Source: JBGTFE01 sp041747435 (GTDB lineage: Bacteria; Acidobacteriota; Blastocatellia; Pyrinomonadales; Pyrinomonadaceae). Taken from it: DNA of 21,083 nucleotides. Where the stretch lies: assembly GCA_041747435.1 (NCBI GenBank), contig JBGTFE010000152.1, forward strand, positions 1-21,083, written 5' to 3'. The notes beneath the pieces were generated by a model. The model did not search any database. It was not told the origin of the DNA and was given only the letters and a program-made list of their open reading frames with translations. Position numbers and translations under genes: made by a program. Below are positions 7,402 through 14,555 of the stretch, in pieces (the first letter of the stretch is position 1; the number at the start of each line of letters is the position of its first letter).

Positions 7402-7484
7402 AAAATTAACAGGGATGAAAGGGATACACAAGGAAACAAAGGAAAATATTTATCTTCCTCGTCACCTTTATTCCCGTTAATTTT
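7402..7484 (-). terminator. Long imperfect hairpin after the mreB-like gene, putative terminator or dispersed repeat
   Basis: The left arm AAAATTAACAGGGATGAAAGG (7402-7422, shown by its ends AAAATTAAC and AAAGG) pairs with 7465-7484 (CCTTTATTCCCGTTAATTTT) with a few mismatches; the loop is about 42 nt. On the minus strand it begins about 30 nt after the mreB-like stop and ends in a pyrimidine-rich tract (CCTTTTAATATC). The TTAACAGGGATGAAAGGGATA wording looks like a dispersed intergenic element. Confidence 0.45.
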
Positions 7485-7512
7485 TTGTCTTTTGAACTTT
7501 AGTCGCTAAATT

Positions 7513-8583
7513 CTACGCCTCGAAAGGAATTTCGGCGTTTTGCAGAACGTGGAGCTCATTGCGAGAAACTTTTTCCAGCAGTTCGGGCTCGTCAAACATT
7601 TTCAAGAGCCCGCGGACAGTCGCGTAGCGCGGCTCATCCGAAACGATCACGGATAAATTCACAAAATTGCGGATATATTGATCGACGCCGTTTAGCAGCG
7701 CGCCGCCGCCGGTAAGAATGATTCCGCGATCGTAAACGTCCGCCGCGACTTCGGGGCGAAGCTCGGTAAGCGTGTCGCTGATGATCTGAACGACGCGCCG
7801 AACGATGCCTTCGATAACCGGATAAACTTCGCCGGTCGTGATCTCGACCGCAGCCGGACTTCCGGTTTGGACGTCGCGCCCGCGAACGGTTGTCGTCACG
7901 GCGATGTCGTCCGGCAAATATGCGGACGCAAAATCGGTCTTTAATTTTTCGGTCGTTTCCTCGCCGACCTGTAAACCACGATTGCGGCGAAGATGATTTG
8001 CCAAAGCAAGGTTAATTTCCGCGCTGCCGATGCGTTCCGAATGTGAATGAACAACCGTTCCCTTTGCTACAATAGCGATGTTTGTCGTTCCCGCGCCCAT
8101 ATCGACAACTGCAGACGCGCGCTTGTCGTCCGCTGCCACGCCCGCGCCGAAAGCCGCCGCTAAGCCTTCTTCCATCATATAAACCTTACCGATATGCGCG
8201 TCTTCGGCGGCATTCATCATCGCTCGCTGCTCGACGTGCGTAACGTCGCCGAGCATGCTCATTACGGCTTGAAGCGAAATATTCGAGCCGCCGGTTTTCG
8301 CCTTTTTGACAAAATGGGCGAGCATTTTCTTGGTGCGCACAAAATCGGCGACAACGCCTGCCGTCAACGGAGCAAGGACTGTGACGTCGCGCCCTTCGCG
8401 CCCGCGCATATCGTGCGCGTCCTGTCCGAATGCAAGGATCTCGCCCGTCATTTCGCTTACTGCGACGACAGAAGGTTCGTCCAACACGATATCGCGTCCC
8501 TTGACAGCAATGAGCGTGCTTGCCGTTCCCATGTCGATCGCCATCGAATCGGTTACGAATTTTTTAAGTGACTTTATCACCAT
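7513..8583 (-). CDS. mreB: Divergent MreB/actin-like ATPase
   Basis: A 356-residue MreB-family protein (typical 335-350) that should bind ATP and polymerise at the membrane. Recognisable elements are phosphate-1 AIDMGTASTLIAV (15-27), IVLDEPSVVAVS (32-43), MMEEGLAAAFGAG (136-148), phosphate-2 VVDMGAGTTNIAI (159-171), and adenosine motif GIILTGGGALLNGVD (287-301). It departs from standard MreB at several places. The usual EEP is EEG, DIGGGTT(E/D) is DMGAGTTN, and the segment before VEQRA is SMLGDVTH rather than the PVGAT type. No mreC, mreD or pbp2 lies beside it. Instead a FHA-GAF-cyclase gene is 34 nt upstream on the same strand, so the two are probably co-transcribed. It may therefore be a specialised paralogue. 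No clear ribosome site precedes the ATG at 8583. Confidence 0.88.
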   Translation of the reverse strand: MVIKSLKKFVTDSMAIDMGTASTLIAVKGRDIVLDEPSVVAVSEMTGEILAFGQDAHDMRGREGRDVTVLAPLTAGVVADFVRTKKMLAHFVKKAKTGGSNISLQAVMSMLGDVTHVEQRAMMNAAEDAHIGKVYMMEEGLAAAFGAGVAADDKRASAVVDMGAGTTNIAIVAKGTVVHSHSERIGSAEINLALANHLRRNRGLQVGEETTEKLKTDFASAYLPDDIAVTTTVRGRDVQTGSPAAVEITTGEVYPVIEGIVRRVVQIISDTLTELRPEVAADVYDRGIILTGGGALLNGVDQYIRNFVNLSVIVSDEPRYATVRGLLKMFDEPELLEKVSRNELHVLQNAEIPFEA

Positions 8584-8617
8584 AGAGACTAATCGTTTTC
8601 AGATAGCTAATAATAGC

Positions 8618-10315
8618 TCAGTTCCATTTTACATCAAAGAGAGAGACGGGCTGCAAGCGGTTTTTTACGTTCAGCGTCTCCTGCGGAATAAGATCGAATA
8701 ATTCGTCGCTTTCCGCTGCCGTCGCTTCGCTAATCAGGATCTGTCCGCCGCGGGCGTTTGATTCCAGGCGCGACGCGGTATTTACGGTATCGCCGATCGC
8801 GGTGTATTCAGAGCGTTGTTCGGAGCCGATATAACCGACGGTCGCTTCGCCGGTGTGCAAACCGATACCGACGTTTATCGGGTTAAAACCCTCTGCCTCA
8901 AGTTCCTTGTTTAGCTCGACGAGACGATTTTGCATCGCAACCGCGGCTCGAACAGCGTTTTTTGCGTCGTCGGGCGTCGTGGTCGGAGCGCCGAACAGAG
9001 CCATTAAACCGTCGCCCATGTATTTGTCGAGCGTGCCGCCGTGCCCGAAAATTACTTCACTCATGGCGCTAAAGAAGCGATTCAAAAGCCGGACGACTTT
9101 TTCCGGTTTCTCCTTTTCCGCAAATGCCGTAAAACCGCGAATATCGGCAAAAAGCACGGTGATCTTTTGATTTACGCCGCCCAATTTAAAGGAATCGGGG
9201 TTTTCGAGCAGTTGCTTGACGACGTATTCCGGCATAAAACGGCTGTAATTTGCGCGCGCAACTTCCTCGCGAGCGAGCCGTTTATGCGCCTTCACGGTTT
9301 CGACGGTCACCGCCGTCTGCGCCGCGACAGCGCTGATAAGCTCGAGATCTTCGGCGCTAAACGAAGCGAACGGATCGAAACGGTCGGCATAAACCACGCC
9401 GTGAACATTCGATTCGGTGATCAATGGCGCGCAGATCGTCGAACGAACGCCTTGCGAAACGATCGATTCCGCGCCGCGAAACTGCTCGTCGGTCTTTGCG
9501 TCCTGCGAGAGCACCGCAACTTTTTCACGCATCACTTTTTGCGTGATCGTTCGGCTAATTGACATCTTTTCCGTCAATTTTTCCAACGTTTCGTCGCGCG
9601 CCCTAGTCGCGATCGGAAAAAGATTGTATTCCATTATCTTGCCGTCAGGCGTTTCGTCCGCAAGCAGCGCGACGACGCGCTCGGCGGGCGTTCCGCGAAA
9701 GATCAGATCGGTCGCCTTAACAAAGATCTCTTCAAGATCGAAAACGGTTCCGAGCGTTTTGCACATTTCGTAAAGCAGATCGAGCGCCTGAGATTTACGG
9801 CGCAAAACCTTGATTTCCGCGGTTGTCAAAATCTTTGCTTCGACCGAAGTAGCCGAGCGCTCGCCAATGATTTCCCTTGCGGAGATCAATAGCTGTGTGT
9901 GCCCGAGCGGCTGATCTTCAAAATTGACAACTTTCGGAATTTCGGGATTTTCAACGGAAACTTCCGCTGTTCCGAACATTGTTTGCGACAACAATCCGGT
10001 CATTTCGCCGAATTCAAAACGGCTTTCGCCGATAACGATCTTATCTCCGGGAACTAGCGTTTTTTCGAGCTGCGGTACGCCGTTCACAAAAACGCGGTTG
10101 ACGCTGCGAAGGATCTTCCCGTTTTCAATAAATCCGTCAATTAACTTAAAATTTGCGCCGTCAGCAACTATCTGCGCATGCCGGCGCGAAACGCGGCGGT
10201 CGTTCAATACGATGTCGTTTTCCTTCGCTCTGCCGATGCCGTAGCTCGTTCCGGGAACAAGATTTATTTCCCAGCTATTGCCCGTTGGATCAATTATTTT
10301 AAGAATCGCGCTCAT
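8618..10315 (-). CDS. FHA-GAF-class III adenylate cyclase
   Basis: A 565-residue cytoplasmic signalling enzyme. Domain order: FHA phosphothreonine-binding domain (about 5-100, with GIGRAKENDI and SRRHAQI), a linker, a GAF sensor (about 175-340), and a class III nucleotide cyclase (about 382-565). The catalytic set is complete: metal aspartates D391 (LFADIRGFT) and D435 (DKYMGDG), adenine-selecting K431 and T505 (YTAIGDTVN), and transition-state N512 and R516 (NTASRLES). The Lys/Thr pair predicts cAMP rather than cGMP. The FHA domain implies input from a Ser/Thr kinase, and the GAF domain from a small ligand. The gene starts a probable minus-strand transcript with the MreB-like gene 34 nt downstream. 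Upstream it is divergent from the cysteine desulfurase with a 73-nt gap. Confidence 0.95.
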   Translation of the reverse strand: MSAILKIIDPTGNSWEINLVPGTSYGIGRAKENDIVLNDRRVSRRHAQIVADGANFKLIDGFIENGKILRSVNRVFVNGVPQLEKTLVPGDKIVIGESRFEFGEMTGLLSQTMFGTAEVSVENPEIPKVVNFEDQPLGHTQLLISAREIIGERSATSVEAKILTTAEIKVLRRKSQALDLLYEMCKTLGTVFDLEEIFVKATDLIFRGTPAERVVALLADETPDGKIMEYNLFPIATRARDETLEKLTEKMSISRTITQKVMREKVAVLSQDAKTDEQFRGAESIVSQGVRSTICAPLITESNVHGVVYADRFDPFASFSAEDLELISAVAAQTAVTVETVKAHKRLAREEVARANYSRFMPEYVVKQLLENPDSFKLGGVNQKITVLFADIRGFTAFAEKEKPEKVVRLLNRFFSAMSEVIFGHGGTLDKYMGDGLMALFGAPTTTPDDAKNAVRAAVAMQNRLVELNKELEAEGFNPINVGIGLHTGEATVGYIGSEQRSEYTAIGDTVNTASRLESNARGGQILISEATAAESDELFDLIPQETLNVKNRLQPVSLFDVKWN

Positions 10316-10388
10316 TTGTGTTAATTGTAAATGCTAAACCGCAAATGGTAAATCAATAACCCTTTCATTTATTATTAAGCATTATTTT
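10316..10388. promoter_or_regulatory. Divergent intergenic region between cyclase and cysteine desulfurase
   Basis: Only 73 nt, AT-rich, must hold both promoters. A TATTAT-like -10 precedes the desulfurase ATG closely, and neither gene has a visible Shine-Dalgarno. Very short leaders or leaderless starts are therefore possible. No consensus -35 is convincing. Confidence 0.4.
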
Positions 10389-11570
10389 ATGATTTATTTC
10401 GATAATAATGCCACCACGGCGATCGCGCCTGAAGTCTTAGAAGCGATGCTTTCCGTTTTGACTTCAAATTTTGGCAATCCATCTTCCGCGCACACGTTTG
10501 GACGCGATGCCCGAAAAATGGTTGAAAATTCGCGCGAACAGGTTGCCTCGCTCGTCGGAGCGCGCTTTGCCGAGGAGATCGCTTTTACGTCCGGCGGCAC
10601 CGAAAGCGATAACTGGGCGATCCTCGGCGCTCTTGAGGCAAATCCGGACAAAAAACACATCGTCACGACGCGCGTCGAACACGAAGCCGTAAGAAATTTG
10701 TGTGAGAAATTGGAACGGGAAAATTATGAAGTTACGTGGCTCGAGGTCGATGAAAACGGGTTTTTAGATTTGGACGAGTTGAAAAGTTCTCTGCGCGCGG
10801 ACACTGCAATTGTGTCGGTTATGCTCGCCAATAACGAGACGGGAATTTTGTTTCCGGTCGAAGAAATTGCACCAATTGTGAAGGAAAATTCGGGTGCTCT
10901 TTTTCACGTCGACGGCGTTAACGCGGTGGGAAAAATTTCGATCGATCTGAAAAATACAGCGATCGATCTCTTCAGTATTTCCGGTCATAAGTTTCACGCG
11001 CCAAAAGGCATCGGCGCTCTTTACGCCCGAAACGGCGTCGAGTTGGCGTCATTTTTTACGGGCGGCGGGCAGGAAAACGGCAGACGCGCCGGAACTGAAG
11101 CCGTGCATCAAATCGCCGGAATCGGCAAAGCCGCGGAACTCGCGGCGATGTTCGTGTCAGAACCATCTGCGTTAGCGGGTGGTTTAACCTCATCGACGGA
11201 AAAAGTTCGACTTTTGCGCGACAAACTCGAAGATTTTATTCTGCAAAAAATTCCGAATGCCTCGCTAAACGGCACCGCCGATCGCGCCGTTCGCCTTCCG
11301 AACACCTCAAGTATTTCGTTTGAAAGTACTAATGGCGAAGCGATCCTCGCGAAATTAAACGATCTCGGAGTTTGCGTTTCGACCGGGTCGGCGTGCAACT
11401 CCGACAATCACACGGCATCCGCCGTTTTGCAGGCGATGAACATTCCGTATTCAAAAGCAATGGGCGCGATCCGCTTTTCGCTCGGAAGATACAACACGGA
11501 AGAAGAAGTTGATTTTGTTTTAGAAAAGCTTCCCGGGATTATTGAAGAGATTTTGCGGCTGTCGAATTAA
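10389..11570 (+). CDS. nifS/iscS: Cysteine desulfurase (NifS/IscS family, PLP-dependent)
   Basis: Removes sulfur from L-cysteine, giving alanine and an enzyme persulfide used for Fe-S clusters and thiolated tRNA. At 393 residues it is full length. The PLP lysine is K201 in SISGHKFHAPKGIGALY; FTSGGTESDN (66-75), H98, and HVDGVNAVGK (173-182) also match the family. The persulfide cysteine is C336 in STGSACNSDNHTAS. The common Gln in HVDAVQ is Asn here, a mild change. No scaffold protein (IscU/NifU) is adjacent. The convergent neighbour is TtcA, which needs an Fe-S cluster and sulfur from such an enzyme, and the two genes overlap by 32 nt at their 3' ends. The start ATG at 10389 has no Shine-Dalgarno but matches the family N-terminus (IYFDNNATT). 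Confidence 0.95.
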   Translation: MIYFDNNATTAIAPEVLEAMLSVLTSNFGNPSSAHTFGRDARKMVENSREQVASLVGARFAEEIAFTSGGTESDNWAILGALEANPDKKHIVTTRVEHEAVRNLCEKLERENYEVTWLEVDENGFLDLDELKSSLRADTAIVSVMLANNETGILFPVEEIAPIVKENSGALFHVDGVNAVGKISIDLKNTAIDLFSISGHKFHAPKGIGALYARNGVELASFFTGGGQENGRRAGTEAVHQIAGIGKAAELAAMFVSEPSALAGGLTSSTEKVRLLRDKLEDFILQKIPNASLNGTADRAVRLPNTSSISFESTNGEAILAKLNDLGVCVSTGSACNSDNHTASAVLQAMNIPYSKAMGAIRFSLGRYNTEEEVDFVLEKLPGIIEEILRLSN

Positions 11571-12495
11571 GGTTTTGAATTGCGGTCAATGCCGAAGAAG
11601 CGAAGTTTCCAAGCGCTTCTTCTGAGTGATCAAAAACCGCGTCCAATTCTTTTTCTACGCTTCCGTGACCAGCGGGAATTTGCTTAACCAACGGCTCGAA
11701 ATTTTCAAAATCGTAAAGCTCGGTGTCGAGCAAGTGCGAACCGGTGACGTTTGAGAGCGCCGTCAAAATCGAGCTGCGGATAAACGGAACTTCTCTTTCG
11801 AGATCGTTGATCAATCTTTTTACGCGCGCGCGTTTCAGATTCGGCTGCGAGCCGCAAAGATTGCAGGGAATGATGGGAAAGTTTTGTTCGGTTGCATATT
11901 GCGCGATCTCTTTTTCCTGCGCGTATGCGAGCGGGCGAATTACGGTGTTCGTTCCGGCGTCCGAGCGCAGGATCGGCGGCATCGCTTTTAATTGTCCGAC
12001 AAAGAAAAGATTGAGAAGGAACGTATTGATGATGTCGTCTGCGTGATGTCCAAGCGCGATCTTGGTGCAGTTTTCTTCGATCGCGGTTGTGTAAAGAATT
12101 CCGCGCCGAAGCCGCGAGCAAAGCGAGCAAAAAGTTTTGCCCTCGGGAATATGGGCTTTTACCACCGAATACGTGTCTTCTTCAACAATTCGATAATTTA
12201 CGCCGATCGCGTCGAGATAATTCGGCAAAACTTCTTCCGGAAAATCGGGCTGCTTTTGATCGAGATTGACGGCGAGAATTTCAAATTTCACCGGCGCGCG
12301 TTTTTGAACGTCAAGCAAAAGGTCGAGCATCGTATAGCTGTCCTTTCCGCCCGAAAGACAAACCATCACCTTGTCGCCTTCTTCGATCATCGAAAAATCG
12401 GCGATGGCTTTACCCATCTTTTTGAGCAGTTTTGCTTTTGTTTTCGTTTCTGCGAACAACTTTACGACAAACCTCCGAACGTAGAAGTTTGCCAC
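11539..12495 (-). CDS. ttcA: tRNA 2-thiocytidine synthetase TtcA
   Basis: Adenylates and thiolates cytidine 32 of tRNA, using ATP, a 4Fe-4S cluster and persulfide sulfur. The 318-residue product contains the PP-loop SGGKDSYTML (48-57), CSLCSRLRRGILY with C123/C126, ALGHHADDI (147-155) and IIPCNLCGSQPNLKR with C211/C214. These are close to Escherichia coli TtcA throughout. The frame opens with GTG at 12495, which has no ribosome site. A TTG at 12457-12459 lies 12 nt after GGAGG (12472-12476) and would give a 306-residue protein still including the whole PP-loop domain; it is a credible alternative start. The last 32 nt overlap the 3' end of the convergent cysteine desulfurase, its likely sulfur donor. 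Confidence 0.95.
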   Translation of the reverse strand: MANFYVRRFVVKLFAETKTKAKLLKKMGKAIADFSMIEEGDKVMVCLSGGKDSYTMLDLLLDVQKRAPVKFEILAVNLDQKQPDFPEEVLPNYLDAIGVNYRIVEEDTYSVVKAHIPEGKTFCSLCSRLRRGILYTTAIEENCTKIALGHHADDIINTFLLNLFFVGQLKAMPPILRSDAGTNTVIRPLAYAQEKEIAQYATEQNFPIIPCNLCGSQPNLKRARVKRLINDLEREVPFIRSSILTALSNVTGSHLLDTELYDFENFEPLVKQIPAGHGSVEKELDAVFDHSEEALGNFASSALTAIQNLNSTAAKSLQ

Positions 12496-12529
12496 GCGCC
12501 GCGGAATTTGACAAATCTATACAAAAAAC

Positions 12530-12559
12530 TGGACACAAATCGGAAAAGTCCTTTATTAT
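12530..12559 (+). promoter_or_regulatory. Putative promoter for the bactofilin gene
   Basis: TGGACA (12530-12535), an 18-nt spacer and TATTAT (12554-12559; TATAGA overlaps at 12557). It lies about 80 nt before the ATG at 12641 and just upstream of the divergent ttcA start. Confidence 0.4.
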
Positions 12560-12640
12560 AGAATTCCAACTTAATATTCAGATTCACTCCCCAGTTTCTG
12601 CAATAAGACTTCAAAATTCGGGCGGAGGTTTCAAAAAAAT

Positions 12641-13306
12641 ATGATCAGAATGGGAAGGAAAACAGAGCAAGACGAGCCAGAAACGCAGGAAACTAGCCCG
12701 TCGTATTTATACTCAACACAAACGAATCAAAATCGCGCTATGAGCGAAAGCGAATCGATGGCGCGCGACATAAAAGAAGGTCGGCTGAGCGGTTTTGTCG
12801 GAAACGGGACGGTTTTGACCGGCGAAACAAATTTTCAGGCGATGCTTCGAGTTGACGGGCATTTGACCGGAAAAGTTTCAAGCGAAAACGGGACGTTGAT
12901 CATCGGTTCAACCGGTCGCGTCGATGCAAATATTTCGGTCGCGGCGGCGCTTATTAACGGCACCGTAAACGGAGACGTTATCGCGACGGAAAAGATCGAA
13001 CTCGGTCGCACGGCGCGAATCGCCGGCAATATTCAAACACCGCGGATGACGATGGACGAAGGCGCAATTGTCGAAGGCGGAATCAGCATGATCAAGGCGC
13101 GCGAAACGGCGGAAAAACGCAACGCCGATATAAATTCGAGATATGCCGGGACGGAATCCGAGCCCGAGCCGTACAATGAAATCGACGAATTTGAAACCGG
13201 CGTAACCATCGATGACGAGGAAGAAGAATATTCGCTCGTCGCGGACGACATCGACGAAGCGGACGACGACGACGATGAGGAAGCCGCGGAAGCCGCTACA
13301 AGTTAG
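12641..13306 (+). CDS. Bactofilin-family cytoskeletal protein with acidic tail
   Basis: Bactofilins form nucleotide-free filaments from a right-handed beta-helix and scaffold envelope enzymes. In this 221-residue protein, a disordered N-terminus (1-48) precedes the bactofilin domain (about 50-150). The domain shows the repeating short strands GNGTVLTGETNFQAMLRVDG, HLTGKVSSENGTLIIGSTG, VNGDVIATEKIELG and ARIAGNIQTPRMTMDEGAIVEG. The tail (about 150-221) is strongly acidic, ending in a run of Asp/Glu. GGAGG at 12624-12628 is 12 nt from the ATG at 12641; another in-frame ATG (12650) is possible. The family commonly starts with a short membrane-touching peptide, and MIRMGRK may serve that role. 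It is divergent from ttcA. Confidence 0.92.
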   Translation: MIRMGRKTEQDEPETQETSPSYLYSTQTNQNRAMSESESMARDIKEGRLSGFVGNGTVLTGETNFQAMLRVDGHLTGKVSSENGTLIIGSTGRVDANISVAAALINGTVNGDVIATEKIELGRTARIAGNIQTPRMTMDEGAIVEGGISMIKARETAEKRNADINSRYAGTESEPEPYNEIDEFETGVTIDDEEEEYSLVADDIDEADDDDDEEAAEAATS

Positions 13307-13319
13307 ATCAAAAGGATTC

Positions 13320-13470
13320 AGCTCCGTTAGGGGCGAGATGTTTGTAGATCGAGGGTTTAAATAAAATTTTGAGTTCCGTAGGAACGACATTTTGAAATGG
13401 TGTCGCACCTACGGAACTTTGATTTTCGATCGGACAAAATGCTGCAAACGATCCGCTCCTGACGGAGCTA
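13320..13470. repeat. Nested palindromic intergenic repeat (GCTCCGT-type units, two direct and two inverted)
   Basis: Four related units fill the 175-nt gap after the bactofilin gene. Unit A (13320-13335) is AGCTCCGTTAGGGGCG and unit B (13372-13389) is AGTTCCGTAGGAACGACA. Unit C (13401-13418) is TGTCGCACCTACGGAACT, the complement of B at 16 of 18 positions. Unit D (13454-13469) is CGCTCCTGACGGAGCT, the complement of A at 14 of 16. Each unit is itself a small palindrome (for example GTTCC-GTA-GGAAC). The order A B B' A' makes a large nested cruciform or RNA hairpin. It resembles mobile REP-like intergenic elements. Confidence 0.8.
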
Positions 13471-13481
13471 ATTCATTCGCG

Positions 13482-14150
13482 ATGGATTTCATAAACGAAG
13501 AATTTCTTTGCGCTAAGGTTTCACACACAGAAATTGACGCGCTTCTCGAAAACGGTTGGCGGCATTTTGGCACATATTTCTATCGTTATAATATTGGACT
13601 TTTTGAAGCGGAATTTCGCCGCGTTTTTGTTCTCAGGATTCGGCTTGCGGATTTTCAGCTTTCCAAAAGCCAGGGGCGTATCTTAAAGCGAAACAACGAT
13701 TTGCGAACCGTAGTTCGTCCCGCTGCGGTTACACCCGAAAAAGAAGGTCTTTTCCAGCGCCACAAACGCCGCTTTAAGGACAACATACCGAACTCGATTT
13801 TCGATTTTCTTTCTGCGCAACCGGAAAGTCTGCCGTGCAAAGCAATGGAAATTTGTGTTTACCGCGATGAAGAATTGCTCGCGGCGAGTTTTTTCGATGT
13901 CGGTGACCGGACGACTTCGAGCATTTACGGGATGTTTGCGCCCGAAGAATCGCGGCGCGGTCTGGGAATTTTTACGCTGCTGCTCGAAATCGAATGGGCA
14001 AAAGAAAATCGCAAAGATTTTCATTATCTCGGTTACGCCTATCAAGGAAATTCGTTCTACGATTACAAAAAACGTTTCAACGCGCTGGAAAAATTTGACT
14101 GGAACGGAAATTGGGGAAAGTTTGATAAAAGAGACCAATTTGTTTTATAA
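13482..14150 (+). CDS. Arginyl/leucyl-tRNA-protein transferase-like protein (ATE/Bpt family) lacking the cysteine cluster
   Basis: A 222-residue protein. The N-terminal part has GWRHFGTYFYR (25-35) and SKSQGRILKRNNDL (61-74). The C-terminal GNAT-like ATE domain has SSIYGMFAPEESRRGLGIF (146-164) and YLGYAYQGNSFYDYKKRF (182-199). Both match the family that moves Arg or Leu from tRNA onto protein N-termini (bacterial Bpt, eukaryotic ATE1). In that family YR is followed by a Cys-x2-Cys-x2-Cys type cluster; here residues 36-50 contain none. It may still bind tRNA, may have changed substrate, or may be inactive. The ATG at 13482 is chosen because the frame upstream (to 13392) is repeat sequence. 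The tiny zinc-ribbon gene starts 12 nt downstream. Confidence 0.78.
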   Translation: MDFINEEFLCAKVSHTEIDALLENGWRHFGTYFYRYNIGLFEAEFRRVFVLRIRLADFQLSKSQGRILKRNNDLRTVVRPAAVTPEKEGLFQRHKRRFKDNIPNSIFDFLSAQPESLPCKAMEICVYRDEELLAASFFDVGDRTTSSIYGMFAPEESRRGLGIFTLLLEIEWAKENRKDFHYLGYAYQGNSFYDYKKRFNALEKFDWNGNWGKFDKRDQFVL

Positions 14151-14162
14151 AAGGAATTTTGA

Positions 14163-14381
14163 ATGGAAAACACGACGGAAATTTTAGAGCAATTCGGCAA
14201 GCGCGTTCAGCGCTGTTACGGCTGTTTGATCGCCTATCATATGAAGGACATGTATCTTGGCGAAGACATCACGTATTACTGCGAAAACTGCAAAGACGAT
14301 TCGATGTTCCACTTTGACGAATATACGAAAATTCTCGATATCTCCAAGCTGCGTGAAGCGGAAGACGATCATCATCATTGA
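14163..14381 (+). CDS. Small CxxC-CxxC (zinc ribbon-like) protein
   Basis: A 72-residue protein with C18-x2-C21 (RCYGCLIAY) and C40-x2-C43 (YYCENCKDD), a spacing that fits a zinc ribbon, and a His-rich end (DDHHH). I do not recognise a named family. AAGGA lies about 8 nt before the ATG. The gene begins 12 nt after the stop of the transferase-like gene, so both are very probably on one transcript. Function is unknown; metal binding is the only supported property. Confidence 0.75.
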   Translation: MENTTEILEQFGKRVQRCYGCLIAYHMKDMYLGEDITYYCENCKDDSMFHFDEYTKILDISKLREAEDDHHH

Positions 14382-14476
14382 GAAAATATCGACCTCAAAA
14401 CCTTTTCGTTAATTCCCGCGTAAAATAACGGTTAATTTTTCTGAATCGACAAAATTATGAAACTTTTGTTGAAAAA

Positions 14477-14508
14477 TTGAGTGTTTTTCACCGAGATTCT
14501 TGTATAAT
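14477..14508 (+). promoter_or_regulatory. Putative promoter for the M16 peptidase gene
   Basis: A perfect -10 TATAAT is at 14503-14508. The best -35 (TTGAGT, 14477-14482) is 20 nt away, longer than ideal. The leader to the ATG is about 40 nt and carries GGAGG at 14547-14551. Confidence 0.5.
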
Positions 14509-14555
14509 TTTTACCGTCATCAAGAAATCACAATTTCTAAAATCATGGAGGATTT

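Noticed and set aside
7513..8583. FtsA, ParM or DnaK as identity of the actin-like protein
   Set aside because: IVLDEPSVVA, MEEGLAAAFGAG and ILTGGGALLNG follow MreB order and spacing; there is no FtsA 1C domain and no DnaK peptide domain.
13320..13470. CRISPR array
   Set aside because: The units are inverted as well as direct, unequal, and not separated by constant-length spacers; no cas gene is near.
13392..13481. N-terminal extension of the transferase-like protein from an ATG at 13392
   Set aside because: These 30 codons fall inside the palindromic repeat and have no family similarity; the family N-terminus fits the ATG at 13482.
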